Assembly (NCBI GenBank): GCA_019916065.1
Contig: CM034239.1
Span: forward strand, 40,200,419-40,264,418
Direction of reading: 5' to 3'
Origin: Vitellaria paradoxa
Lineage: Eukaryota > Streptophyta > Magnoliopsida > Ericales > Sapotaceae
DNA: 64,000 bases
Shown: one piece after another, positions 1-15,876 of the stretch
How the letters are laid out: each line of letters begins with the position of its first letter
Position numbering within the stretch: position 1 is the first letter of the stretch
Notes under the pieces: generated by a model
What the model was told of the DNA's origin: nothing
Seen by the model: only the letters and a program-made list of their open reading frames with translations
Databases searched by the model: none
Position numbers and translations under genes: made by a program

Positions 1-3919
<3,919 letters not shown>

Positions 3920-5144
3920 GATAATTTTGTTTTCTTTGTGCTGGTTATTTTTTCCAATACTCCCTGCACTTAATTTTATTAGGTGTACTGTCGAATAGTA
4001 AAATCTCACAATCTCTTGAACGTGCTCCAACCCTTCTCTCTGATACCAAAGAGGTTAGGCAGCTAGAATGAAAATGCTATGTATAGGATCTGTGGAGAAA
4101 ATTGAGGATCAAAACTTGGCAAAATATGCATGTAACTGTGTTATATAATTTTTTTGTGCTTACAAGTCAATTTTTCTGAGGAGGAACTGATGAGCACGTT
4201 ATCAATTAATGGTTGGCAAATGTTATTCTATCATATATACATACATATATATATATATATATATATTTCTGTGTGCGTGCGCGCGCGTGTGTCCGTGTGT
4301 GTCTATATTTCACAAAACGAGCTAGAATCATGATGACGTGCTAGTGTGTTTTGCGTCTTAATGAGTTTTAAAATTTTAAAGTAATTATTCATTTGCTGAA
4401 AAAAATAAAAAAAGAAAAAAAAAAGAAATGTTACCTTGAATAACCCATATTAAATCATTAGTGTTATGATGCTAATGCAGCCGTGTCTCTACATTATATT
4501 CTTCTCACACACAAAGATCAATTTTTCTCTCAAAGGTCCGGGTCGGTCCAAAAGTTTTTTTTTTTTTTTTTTTAAGTTAATTATATTAATATTCCCGTAC
4601 CAAAGGCGAAAAATTTTAATATCTTCTAACCTTTTTATTTTTTGGGGTAACTTGAAACTTTCATCAAAAATTACAACCTGTGTGATTTATGCTAGAAGTA
4701 TACCCACAAGTTATTCAAGTTAATTTTAAGGAGTTAATATCTTTAGAAGCTTTAAAAATTTACAAAGGCGACTTTTAATGTTAGTGTACAATTGAGCTAA
4801 AGCAAAAGCCTATAATTGAAACAATTCTATAGGCTTTTGCTTTTCGCTGCTTCTCTAAAAATTGGAGTCATGTAAAAATATTAGATGTTGAATGTAATAG
4901 AAATTCACAATAGTAGAATATAAGAGAATTCAAATGTTATAACTCTGGGACGTCAGACGTTATATCATTTACAATCCCGGCCGACCGAGTCCAATCCTAG
5001 GCATCAACTTTTGGAAGCCAGTCGCTTGCTAATACATTTTTTCGTTTTTGTAAGAATGACTGTCTTTTTGCGCAAAAAAATAGCAAGGCAAATTAACCTT
5101 AAGATACGAGGGAAGATTTGACGAACATATTTTACCGCACAAAA
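3920..5144. other. Spacer downstream of the GLR gene
   Basis: No gene seen. AT-rich 3' flank that contains an (AT)n tract at about 4245-4266 running into a mixed GT/GC tract to about 4303, a poly(T) run near 4555-4574, and the strong inverted repeat at 4799-4843 listed separately. It ends at the N gap. Confidence 0.7.
4799..4843. repeat. Perfect 16-bp inverted repeat (hairpin)
   Basis: The arms at 4799-4814 and 4828-4843 are exact reverse complements (AAAGCAAAAGCCTATA). The 13-nt loop is itself partly self-complementary (ATTG/CAAT), so the stem could extend to about 20 bp. It lies in a non-coding spacer with no adjacent gene end, so it is more probably a foldback or MITE core than a terminator. 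Confidence 0.75.
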
Positions 5145-5244
5145 NNNNNNNNNNNNNNNNNNNNNNNNNNNNNNNNNNNNNNNNNNNNNNNNNNNNNNNN
5201 NNNNNNNNNNNNNNNNNNNNNNNNNNNNNNNNNNNNNNNNNNNN
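5145..5244. other. Assembly gap (100 N)
   Basis: Exactly 100 consecutive N, the usual placeholder for a gap of unknown size. Real distance and content between the GLR gene and the GTPase gene are therefore unknown. Confidence 0.99.
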
Positions 5245-5403
5245 TTCAGTACTTCATCTAATCAACGAAGTGGTTGGTGGGTTTTAATCTTTGTTTTTCT
5301 ATCATTTGGGCATGCAATGACCTGTTTGGCATCCAATGTACCACGTACGACAAAGTTTAAGATTCAACAAAAGAGGATATTTATCTTCGTGGATATCTTG
5401 TAA

Positions 5404-5894
5404 CGGTCCGTTTGGATAGAGTAAAAAGAAAAAAAAGAAAAAAATTTATAATTAATTATTTATTTGTGAATTTAAAAAAAAAGGAATAAAAGAAAAAGAA
5501 AAAGAATAGAAATGAATGTTAAAATTTAAAAATTCCATCCTCTCTCAAAAGTGAGTAGAAATGGAGAGGAGAGGAAACTCAATTAATGAAAATTTCAAAG
5601 TAACATATTTACCCATAAAATAAAGAATGAGAAAAAAAAATTACAAACATATTATAGAATTAAATAAATTGACAACCTTCTAATTCCTCAAACGATTTAA
5701 TAGTAAAATAATAATACATATTTTTTTTTCTATTTCTTCTCAACTCACAAATAAAGAGAGAAAATTATTATCTTATTTTCTTTTTCCTAAACTTAAAAAA
5801 TTAAAATATTATCATTTCTCATCCTCTCTACTAACTAATGTTTCCTCTTCTTCTTTCTTTTTTTTTTTTTTCTCCAAAACTCACAGACGGAACC
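5404..5894. mobile_element. Tourist-like MITE (about 490 bp)
   Basis: Imperfect terminal inverted repeats: CGGTCCGTTTGGATAG at the left and the reverse complement of CTCACAGACGGAACC at the right. Both are flanked by TAA (5401-5403 and 5895-5897), matching the 3-bp TWA target duplication of PIF/Harbinger elements. The interior is AT-rich without coding capacity and has internal complementary purine/pyrimidine tracts (GAGAGGAGAGGAAAC). The family assignment is inferred from termini and target duplication only. Confidence 0.55.
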
Positions 5895-6000
5895 TAACTT
5901 ACTGTTTCTAATAATATCATCCACAATGGATAGTAATCGTGTCATATATTAATTTAAAATTCATGTTTATTTTCATTTATCTCAAATATTTTAAAATTTA

Positions 6001-6146
6001 GGGTGCATTTAGAGTGATAAAAAAAATAAAAAGTGAGATAAGTTATGCATTCGTAATTTGTGCAATGAGATAAAAAAGAATAACTTTTAGAAAATTTCAA
6101 TATTTTTCACCGTTTTTTCAGATTTTTTGTCGCTCCAAACAAAACC
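6001..6146. mobile_element. Short Tourist-like MITE, family 1
   Basis: About 146 bp with termini GGGTGCATTTAGAGTGA and the reverse complement of GTCGCTCCAAACAAAACC. It is flanked by TTA on both sides (5998-6000 and 6147-6149). The same core (TTTGGAGTGATAAAAA, GTGAGATAA, TTTTTCACTATTTT) recurs near 19142, 21266, 27238, 35640 and 38793, which makes it a dispersed family. Confidence 0.65.
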
Positions 6147-6149
6147 TTA

Positions 6150-6958
6150 ATAAACATGCTAGATAATAAATTTTTATTTCAAAATTAAATTTAAAACATA
6201 TCAATTTTAAATTAACACATTTTATTGAATTAGATATATATTTTCTCTTAACAACTTTGTATTCCCCCCACAATTTAAACCAAAATTCATGAGCTCTCCA
6301 ATACCCAAGAGGAAAATATTAAAGAAATATAAGTGCACTCCATTATGGATTCACCCTTGTTTGGTCATGAATTGATTGCCGCTTTATGTCTCATTAGATT
6401 TCTTTTATTTGGACACCTCACTTCTTGTACGAATATTTCACCCAAAAAAAAAAAAAAAACAAAGTTATTAACTTATGAATATTAAATTAATATAAAAGAG
6501 TGTTTCTCAATGCACTGGAAATTAAAATCCCCACATGGTAACTTTCATGATGAACCAGTTCTAATTATTGGTCTTCACACTTGTACAATGTTTGATACAA
6601 AATTTAAGGATGGGAAAGAGGACACATGTAAATGCTACAAACAACCCACAGGGACGAAGAAAGGTGTGTGTAAAACCAAAGAAGCCGGCAATGTTGAATT
6701 TTTATACATAAGAGAAGATATATGTTCCCTGAAAAGACTAATCATCAACAACACTCCACACGACACGGGCAGCGAATTCTAAAAATACCCAGAGAGAGAG
6801 ATCCTCAAAAATATGAGAGCACAAAGAGCCCCGCTCTCCATTTCCGTGGCCACACTTCTACTCCACTGCTGCTTTTGACGCCATCATCGTCGTCGTCGTC
6901 ATCGCCGTCACCATCCCCATTCCCACGACAGCCTTAATTTTGCTTGATTAGCGGAAGA
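6150..6958. other. 5' flank of the GTPase gene
   Basis: No gene seen. The distal part is AT-rich with a poly(A) run near 6447-6460. From about 6780 it becomes purine-rich and then GC/TC-rich (TCGTCGTCGTC near 6888-6900), as expected of a plant 5' untranslated region in front of the ATG at 6959. An open stretch at about 6510-6782 shows no recognisable domain and I do not call it a gene. Confidence 0.5.
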
Positions 6959-7971
6959 ATGATCCGCGTCACTGTCCGGCGCCGCGTCCTCCGGCGCGCC
7001 GTCGTCCTCAAACGCCGCCTGCGCGCGCTCCGGAACCGAATCCTCGCCTGTACTCTCAGAAAGTCCAGTCCCTACCGGCAGCTCCCGAACACCGCCGCGT
7101 CGTCCCCATCTTCCGGCCAGAAGGAGCCGTCTCCGGCGAGTGCTAACAGCGTTTCCGAGTCCGGGGATTCGTCTTCCAGGTATTGCGATCACAACAAGGA
7201 TTCCTCGGACTTGGTTGCTCTGAAGATCAGCCTGTTGGGTGATTGCAAAATTGGGAAGACCAGTTTTCTGGTCAGTGTATTTGTTTTCGTGGAAATGTTG
7301 TTTTCCAGCCTAGTTTTTTCCTGGCAGTCAAACACGGCATTGTTGATTCTGATTTTTTTTTTTTTTTTTTTTTTTATCTGCAGAGGAAGTATGTAGGGAG
7401 AGAGAGGGAACAGGGAGGACTGGAGATGACAGGAGTCAATCAGATGGAGAAAACAGTGCGTGTTGGAGGGGTACGCATTGCTCATAGCATCTGGGAGGTT
7501 CAAGGTAATTCTTGTAATGATCTCTTTTCTTTTGACATTTTAATGACAAACCAAACAGATCAATATATATATACGTATATGATCATAAATAATTTTGATG
7601 GAGCAGGGGATGAAACTTCCCAGAATCAAATTGCTAATGCCTGCAAAGACTCAGTGGCAATATTGATCATGTTTGATCTTACAAGTAGATGCACTTTGAA
7701 TAGGTAAATTCTTAATTTTCATATGATAGATATATAGTAAGATATGTTATTTGATTCTTGATCTTCGTTTAGGGCAATAAAATTTATTAATTTTAACTAA
7801 TTTTTTATATTTTATTAAATCAAAATTTTCTATATATTATTTTTATATTATATCTTTTTATTTTTATTATACTTTTTAACATTAACATCTCAAATAAAAT
7901 TGTGAGTTTGTAACTTTTTCTGGAATTGTAGCGTCATCAGATGGTATCATGAAGCAAGGAAGTGGAATCAG

Positions 7972-8010
<39 letters not shown>

Positions 8011-9436
8011 GATCTGTTGGACGAATTATTCTATGTCCTTCAATTGATTTTGGTGAAAATTATTTTGTTGCTGTAGACTGCAATTCCTATACTCATAGGG
8101 ACCAAATTTGATGATTTTGTCCAGCTACCAATAGATTTGCAGTGGACAATAGCAAGTCAGGTAATGATTTTCATCTCTCTGAATGAGCAGCATTGCATAA
8201 GAACTCTTGCGGAGGTCTTCACACTCTTCCCAAAAAAAAAAAAAAAAAAAATAGAACCTACGGAAAGAGAGCTTGATGAGAAGTATACGCTTGGAAGTTC
8301 TAGTTCTACAGCCTCAATTACCAAAAGAAAAATAGTTCTACAGCCTCATCAATGCACGAATTTAATGATAAAGTCAATAATTTGGGCAGAGCAAAATGAA
8401 ATTTGATCAGTCTTTCTCTGGGTATGAAACAGGGAAAATGACTGAAAAGGACTTTGCGGACATCAAAGTCAACTCTTTAGGAAGAAAAAACAAACCCGAC
8501 CCTCAAAAGAAACGAGTAGGGATACAAATGAACACTGTTCAACTTGCCCCAGAAAAACTTTTCATATTTGTTTATTTTGAAAATCAACTTAAGTTTAAAC
8601 TAAAAAAAAAAAAAATTTAAATAAATTTAAATTCAGCTTTGCCCGTTAAAAAAAACATATTTAATATTTATATGTAAATATAATATTTATATTTAAATAA
8701 ACCAAGTTAAGTTCAAGTCCAAACTTATAAACGTGAACTGAGCTCAAACTCACTATCTTAAAACACGAGTTTGAGCTCAATTCGAATTTTGCTCCTCGAC
8801 AGACAAACGAACAAATTTGAACGTAAATTAGAATTGTTCGTGCACTTACACACGGATAATTGTAGCACACTTTACTAAGTTACAAATAATAGATATTTAT
8901 TTAAAGACTGTTCGGTTTACCCAAAAAAAGAGCTAATTTTCTCCAAGTTTTTTTGTTTAACACTTTACAACTTTATTCAATTTTTACTAATTTTTTTTAA
9001 CTTTCTTTAAATTTTATCAAAAATTTTTAAAATTTTTTCGCAATTTTCAAAAATTTAACAATTCAAAAATTTAACTACTTTTTATTTATTTTGGCCAAAA
9101 ATTGGCAATCCAAACAACCTCTTGCATGGATACCGTTTTCCTTTTCTGTTTCTCCATCTGACAGTCAACATTCATCATATAAAATCAAAAGATTGATGAA
9201 AATATCTTGGTAAAGAAGATATGTCCGTTAAACGTCAAATCTGAACTTGATTGGTGTCCTATTCCTAACAGGCCAGAGCATACGCAAGGGCCCTGAATGC
9301 AACCCTCTTCTTTTCGAGCACGACATACAACATTAATGTGACAAAGATCTTCAAGTTCATCACGGCGAAGCTCTTTAACCGACCATGGACCGTGGAGCGA
9401 AACCTGACAATCGGAGAACCCATCATCGATTTCTAG
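6959..9436 (+). CDS. Spg1/Tem1-like septum-promoting small GTPase
   Basis: Ras-superfamily GTPase resembling plant SGP1/SGP2, relatives of yeast Spg1/Tem1, which switch on cytokinesis kinase cascades. Exons inferred: 6959-7270, 7384-7504, 7607-7703, 7932-7971, 8077-8160 and 9272-9436. All are GT-AG with a continuous frame and give about 271 residues. The ATG at 6959 opens a very basic arginine-rich leader, followed by a Ser/Pro stretch. The P-loop GDCKIGKT is at residues 94-101. The family TKFD, in place of Ras NKxD, is at about 199-202. The ending GEPIIDF matches the family C-terminus. Oddity: where the family has WDVGG, this protein has WEVQG (about 141-145), so the G3 aspartate is glutamate and one glycine is lost; the switch-I side is also divergent. 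There is no C-terminal cysteine for prenylation. The 1.1 kb intron 5 contains AT-rich repeat sequence (about 8900-9125). Confidence 0.9.
7975..8005. repeat. (CT)n microsatellite in intron 4 of the GTPase gene
   Basis: About 15 uninterrupted CT units starting three bases after the donor GT at 7972-7973. Likely length-variable. Confidence 0.95.
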
Positions 9437-10800
9437 ACTTCGCTCTGGGCATTAACACATTCTGCGGACTTATTTTGATTCGAAAATAGGGCCAAAAATG
9501 AAAAAATAAAAGAAAAAAAAATTAACTTGCTCGATCCTGAGAGAGATCGAGTAGTCAACCGGTCACTGGGTTTTTTTATTCCAGAATTGTACGTTCTCCA
9601 GTGAATTCTCGAGTTGTTTCGTTTGAACGTAAAAGAGAGGAAAGTATAAATCATGTAAGAATTAACTCTCTGCCATTCAGGTGTAGAAATTAATGTAACG
9701 AGAAAACATGAGTTCCTTTCCCAACATATTCCATGACTGGTTAGAAGGCAATTGAAAATTTTGCCTTGATGTTTGCCCCTATGGCAGTCCTAATCCTTTG
9801 CTGGGGAGAGTGGGAGGAGAAGGAAATTAAAATAAATGAAGAGAGAGAGTAAGGAAAGAAAGAAAGATTAATTATTATTATTATTATTATTATTATTGGA
9901 AGGATGGGAAGGAGAATATAAGGTAAAATGAAGAACATAAATAAATATACTATTACATACTCTTTAAAATATATTTATTTTTTGAACATTTGTGAAAATA
10001 ATAAAAAAAATACCAAGGATGAATAAAATAAATCTTTTTACCCTCTTTTCCTCCCCCCCCCCCTTTTTCCAAGAAAATAAACACACCTACACAAATAATT
10101 CACCTTCTCACAAGCAGAAGCAATGTGAAAACTTGGTTAATGGAAGTGAATTGGGCAATCCCATTCTCTTGTTTTCCCTCCACATCTTTCCAAACAAGGT
10201 TAATCTTTTTTTAAACAACCCATTCCCCCCCCCCCCAAAAAAAAAAAACCAAAAAAAAAAAAAATACATGCTACCAAACAAAAGCTAAGTGAAGGAGAAA
10301 AATAACATCTTTTGTTTGAGACTAGCTATAACAATCTCATTTAACATTTAAAAAGTAAGAATTCTGTTTCCAATCATGCAACAATATTCTAGTTTTAAAA
10401 GACCATAATCAGTCCATGTACAGTACAAGTTACAAGCTAAATAAAGATTAAATAGGTTAAATTTGAGGGCAATACATTGACTTTTGACACCAAAAGAAAG
10501 GTCATTACTTAGCGGGAACAAGAAATCCATTTGTAGTGCAAATGCAAAAGCAAAATATGGGGCTTATATTTGAAAATCCATTCGGAAATTTATGTTCAAC
10601 AATCATCATCCAACATTTAATAGATGAAAGCAAAAATTTCAACCCATGCTCCAAATTGACGTATTTTTCACATATTATTTAATAGTTAAAGACGGGCAAA
10701 ATGGTGCACAGATTAGCACATCAGTCATAAGAACAATCTTGAAATTTAGAGCTCGCAAGGATTCAGCCTAAAATGGATTTACGACATTTAGAGACAAGCT
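9437..10800. other. Intergenic spacer between convergent genes
   Basis: Convergent region between the GTPase gene (+) and the small unknown gene (-). Both 3' untranslated regions must lie here. I see no further gene. It contains an (ATT)n microsatellite (9871-9897), a C11 run (10053-10063) and a C-run/A-run compound tract (about 10226-10264). Confidence 0.6.
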
Positions 10801-13800
10801 TCAGGCTTCTCTTGTTGGCGGATCGAATTGGAGATAGTGGAATGGCTCTGTTGGTTCTTCCCTGTTAAATCAAACAGGCAGTTGATTTATCAGCAGCACA
10901 AAATACTAACAGTTTGTCATGGCTCATGCTGACCAACTCTAAAATTGGCTAAAATTAAGTGCCAGTTGTGTTGGCAACTAGAAAAGACTCCAGCTTTGTT
11001 CGGTTTGAGGAGAAGGGAAAAAGAGAAGACTAGAAAGTGAATAGGAAGTGCAGAGAAAAATAGTTCTCAGTTACCATTCTCTCTTCGCTTGCTCCCCAAA
11101 CCTAAAAACCAATCAGGAGAGGGAGTGAAAATTTTTATTTTATAGTGTTTCCAAACCAAACAGAGTATAAAATTATGCTGTCACCATGTCAGGACTGCAA
11201 AGTCCTAACACTGGAAAATTGGAAAATTTTAGCCACTGAGAAACTTTTTTCTTGAAATGTCATCCACAGATCTGCTATTCTATGTGATTAGTCATGTGAC
11301 CAACTTTTCAATGACTATGGAGAGAATTCTGAAGATTCAGAGCAGACATAACTGTACGGAGTGTTTGGTTGGCTAAAATCAACCAAAATCCAACAATTTT
11401 TACTAATTTTTTGTATTTTCTTCCAATTAATTTTTACTATTTACCACTTTTACATCAAATTTTTGTATTTTTACTGTACTTTTTGCCCAAACTTTTGCCA
11501 ACCAAACACGCTCGTAAATGTGTTAACAGATTAAGGGGGTGTTTGGTTAAAAAAAGTACAATAGAAGTACAAAAATTTGATGTAAAAATTATATATGGCT
11601 AAATTTGATTGGAGAAAATTGATGGATTTTGATGGGTTTTGGTGAGTTTTGGTTTTTTTTGGGTATACCAAACCGAGCCTAAAACAGTGTACAAGCAATA
11701 TACCCAGGTTTGGAGCGCATGCATTGCCAGAACAGTTTGAAAGGGCCAGGAACCGTCTTAAACGGGTTACCTTCAAAGCATGCCTACACATTATACAAAT
11801 GAAACAAGCTCAGAATGCACATATAAATAGCATAACCTTAGGAAAAACCTTCAAATCCAACTAACACTAGTAGATGAGTTCACTACTAATATCTTCACAA
11901 GAAACGATAACATTCTAGCACAGAAAGCATGCTGGAAAAAATTATACAGATGCAGTTTGCTTCCACTTAAACAGTGTTTGGAGTTTGGAAGTCAATCTCT
12001 CTCTTTCAGTTTCTCTCTCATTGCATATCTCATTGTCCATGCCCTTGTCTCCTTAACATTCAAAAAAGGGTCATATTGGGTCTCTGCAGAAGATCTTATT
12101 TCTAGCTTAATAGATAATTGCTAGCAAGGAAAGCAAGAGGAGTAAAAGCAAAGGAAATAGAAAAGTGAAACATGGTTCAAAAACACCTCAAGAAACAGGA
12201 AGCAATACGTCATATGGAATCAAATAGTGGGCTAATTCTAAACCAATAAAGCTACTTGGATTAACCAATGTGAAACACCAAAACTACCTACAGTGAATTA
12301 AAACAGAAAAGTTGGACAACAGTTGAAAAAACATGTGAAAAGGAACTATCTATTATTGTTGAAATATAGAATTAAGGCTATTAAAAAAAAAAAGGAATTA
12401 AACTATGAGAAGTGTCTTTGTCAGTTTCTCCAACTTTTCTAGACAGTTCTAGAAGCTCCATACAAACTTTTTCAGTATCTGAAAAGTTCCCAAGAAAGTT
12501 TCCAAGGAGTTGCCAATTTGCCAGTACAAGTTCTTACAGTCTTAGCTTTGCATCCAAATCCAACCAAAAAAAAAAGTTTCCGACAGATTATATTTAGGGT
12601 TTGCAATGGCAGTTTAGGGATTGCAACATTGGGTTTGGCTGATCAGTACCCTATCCCACAGAAAACCTTTTCCATACCCATCTCAAACCAACAAGAAGTT
12701 GAATTCCTCTGTCTTATACTGCCCTAATTAATTAATTAATCATGTTAAATGCGTTTAGCAGTTTGAGCTCACTAAAACCATAAAAGTACAAATAATTTTC
12801 ATTAAAAAAATGTAAATTATTCAAATATAACATGGAATTAACAAATTATAAATAAAATATGCCACTAATATTTATACATTATTTTCTATTAATTGATAGG
12901 TCATATTTGTATATTATAATATGATACGTGTATTTAAGACATTTTATTATGCAATTAGAGCAGGTTCAGGTTTGGTTATGACTGGGATGACCAAAATCCT
13001 AACTCGTGTCAAACCCATTTATCAAAATCTCAAATCCATCCAAATAGAGTTGTGGTAAAGCAATTAATCAGTTTGCCAGTGAAATTGACATGCCTAATCA
13101 TGGTTAATTCAAATTATTCGATGATTATGGAGACTACCCCATTCAAGACAATCAGTAGTGATTTGAAATGCCATATTAAACATTGTGAGATGTTTGGTAA
13201 CTTAAGCATCATATTCAAAGAAGACCATAGTCAAGGAGTAAGAAGGATAGTAAATCTATTGACTATATTTTTGTGCACTACTCATAGTCCAAGGAGCTGT
13301 GGGATCTTGTGTTGTTGCAATTTGGCAAGCTATGGGTTCTCTCTAAGAAAGCAAAACATGTTTTTACTACTTGCTGGGATGGTAAGATTCAGAAGAAGAG
13401 GGAAAAAATTGAGGAAGTTAATTACTTTCTGTGTAGTTTGGTCGATTAATGGGGCAAGGGAGTAGGAGAACTTTTAAATGTATAGAGTTACCATTTACAA
13501 AACAAAAAGTAATTTTTTGGCGATTTTGTCTAGATGGTTGTCAGGGGAATAGAATCAAACATGAATAGATTTATGAATTTTGTAGAGCTTTTGAAATTGT
13601 TGCCTTTTCGATGTATTTGTATAGAAAAGCATCCTCTTGATGCCTTTTTGAATAAAATTATTACTTATCCCCCCCCAGCAAAAAAAAAAAAAGAATCAGT
13701 GAGACTATGAAATTCTTTTATATTTGTAATACACCTCAACTATTTCCCGTAGGAAAAGGAAATATAGAAGATTATCTTTCAAGTTTGCCCACTTTATTCT

Positions 13801-15876
13801 CCAGCTGTCCAGAAGAAGAAAGAATCGCTCGGGGCATAAGGGTTCCACCAAACTGGGACTAACTTAAGGAAGCCAAAGTTGTTCATTAATCTCTAACAGT
13901 AGCTTCTCAGACTTGTACATAATCAATAGAAAAAGAGTTATCTGGAAGTGAAGCTGATACTACAGACAATGAAGCTACAAGTTATGCCACCAACAAATGT
14001 AATGAAGCCATAGCTACCTGGGAAAAATTGGCCTTCATTTTTTATCAATCCAAATCTCTTACAAGCTTCTTCCGAAGCATATGGATTTCTGGATGTAGAT
14101 GATTACACCTATACAGATGGAATTGATATGTATTGTATAATGAAGTAATACATCAGTGGATATGAGGGCAGGGTCCAGTGGCAACTATCAAGCTCAGGGA
14201 GTCATAAGCTGAAAATCGGTCATAAGGTGTTAAAAGGAAGTGGAGAATCAAAGTTTCCTTGAGGTAAGTTATGGAGGAGTGGTGTGCCCCTAAGGTGTAG
14301 TTTTTATATGGTGTGCAGTGTGGGGAAGGATCCTTACGATTGACAATTTGTAGCGGAGAGGTAACTATTTAGCTAATAGATACAATTTGTGTAAAGAACA
14401 GGGGCAAAAAAGTAATCACATCTTCATCAATGCAAATGGACAAGGAGCACGTAAGATCTAATCTTACGGGTTTTTGATATTCACTCGGCAATTCCTAAAG
14501 ATGTAGAGACTTTTTTATATTGTCTTGGTGGGGGTACAAGCTGAGTTATCCAAAATTGATGACTTTGGAGTATGTTCCTTTTTGCCTTTTCTATGGAAAA
14601 AAAAAAAAAATAGAAGAATTTTTTAGGAAGTGGAAACACCATTGTAAGAGTTTCGTTTGTCTAGCTTATATAGTTGGAGGGTGGAGGGGGAGGTTAATCT
14701 TGATGTGGACTCTTTTCTGTCATTTGTTGAGGGCATGATAGTTTAGGATTGGGTTGTTTTTGTAGCCCTTTTTTTGTGGCATTGTCTTACTACTTATTTA
14801 ATAAATTCTTTATTCATCAAAAAAATATAGGAATCCAAATCATTCATGTTCTGATCTTCAACATCCTAGGTCTTCCCGTTGTGTCGTCTAGCTTATGTTC
14901 ATAATGTTCTTCATATGGCATTCAGATTGAATGACTCAATAAAATTACATTGACACTTCCACATATTATTGGTACCGTAGGAGACATTTATTTTTACCTG
15001 GGGAGTCTATAGAATTACCTCTAACCTGCTTTGAAGGGGGTAAGGTCCAAGCTCATAAGATTAAGCAGCTACTTCTGCTGGTCTTCATATTAACAAATCA
15101 AGTTGCTGCTAGCTACTTTATGTATTAATTTAAAGGGGGGGGGGGGGGAGAAAATTGGTTTAATTTTGACCTCATCTGACAAAATACCCCCACAAATCAA
15201 ATTGGACTAATCCACCCAGAATATCAAAACTTCACACCAGCCACAAAAAATTAGAGATTTGTCGATCTCTCACTAGACAGCATATGAAGGAACTATCCAT
15301 TGTAGATAATTTAGATGCATGAATCCAGTAAAAAGAGAAAAGGGGCCGAAGTTTTTCGCTAAATTACTTGTTCAGATTGAGTTCACTAGTCTTTTTAGAT
15401 CAATTTCGCTTCTCTTAATTTGTAGAATCCCTAAAAAGCACAAATTACAATAAAAATCAAAACTTGACTCAGTATAAATTAGAAGGACTATAAAGAGGGC
15501 ATTATAATCAAGAAATACTACTTCAGATGCTCTATTCAACCATGCAACGCCAATTCACAAACTTAAATACATATATATATATATATATATAAATAAAAAA
15601 ATGGAAGAAACACAAATACAAACTTGTTCTCATGAATGCGTTCTAAATTCTAATCAATCTATAGTTGGTTAAGATGTATCATATAATTGAAGTACATATA
15701 GTAATAAGGCAAGGGAGGTTTCTGGGTATATAATTTACTTGGATAACATCTTCAGCTCGATCATTGCATCTGTGGGGCTTTGGCTGCCTGTGGTCTCCCT
15801 CTGACACTCCCCAAGGGCTTTCCCTCCTCGCTACAGGTCTCGGACTACTACTGTTACTGGTACCGTCGGTGCTCAT
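10801..15876 (-). CDS. Small plant protein of unknown function (92 aa, three exons)
   Basis: I recognise this as a small plant protein type but know no function for it. Exons on the minus strand: 15876-15739 (starts MSTDG, ends AEDVIQ), 11783-11704 (ACFEGNPFKTVPGPFKLFWQ, ends SKPG) and 10861-10801 (EEPTEPFHYLQ, ends TREA, TGA). Donors and acceptors are GT-AG and phases agree (0, then 2), giving exactly 279 nt. The N-terminus is Ser/Pro/Arg-rich and looks disordered. The central block is compact and rich in F, W, P and K and is the most conserved-looking part. There is no signal peptide or membrane segment. The first intron is about 3.95 kb and holds two LINE tails; the second, about 0.84 kb, holds two MITEs. 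Alternative: an unprocessed remnant, but intact splice sites and frame argue for a working gene. Confidence 0.72.
11358..11512. mobile_element. MITE, family 2, copy A
   Basis: Termini GGAGTGTTTGGTTGGCTAAAA and the reverse complement of TTTTGCCAACCAAACACGCTC. AT-rich non-coding interior. It lies in the second intron of the minus-strand small gene. Confidence 0.55.
11535..11681. mobile_element. MITE, family 2, copy B, inverted relative to A
   Basis: Begins AGGGGGTGTTTGGTTA and ends with the complement of that terminus (TACCAAACCGAGCC), bounded by TTA/TAA. Its interior (AGTACAAAAATTTGATGTAAAA) is the inverse of copy A 20 bp away, so the pair could fold into a long hairpin in the intron transcript. 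Confidence 0.5.
13280..13692 (+). mobile_element. 5'-truncated LINE tail
   Basis: A degenerate zf-RVT-like end of a non-LTR retrotransposon ORF2. The frame near 13380-13466 reads RRGKKLRKLITFCVVWSING, resembling the common plant LINE ending ending in WSIWRERN. It is followed by a typical LINE 3' end (AATAAAATTATTACTTATC) and an interrupted C-run and poly(A). Several stops are present. It lies inside the large first intron of the minus-strand small gene. Confidence 0.6.
13707..13862 (+). other. Short coding-like stretch of unknown origin
   Basis: An open frame of 51 codons after the LINE poly(A), with an even amino-acid mixture (GNIEDYLSSLPTLF, then EEERIARGIRVPPNW). I do not recognise it, and no splice sites obviously connect it to other exons. 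It could be a fragment of a captured gene or chance. Confidence 0.2.
14500..14827 (+). mobile_element. Second LINE 3' end
   Basis: Non-coding tail with GTAGCCC, a T-run, ACTTATTTAATAAATTCTTTATTCATC and a short A-run. This matches the layout of plant LINE 3' ends and parallels the copy at 13280-13692. No intact reverse transcriptase is visible. Also inside the first intron of the small gene. Confidence 0.45.

Noticed and set aside
11915..12580. Exon-like minus-strand frames (e.g. near 12050 and 12480, ELLELSRKVGE and RERLTSKLQTLFKWKQ)
   Set aside because: They have AG before them and a coiled-coil look, but they fall inside the first intron of the three-exon small gene, lack good donors and joined phases, and are not needed to complete that protein.
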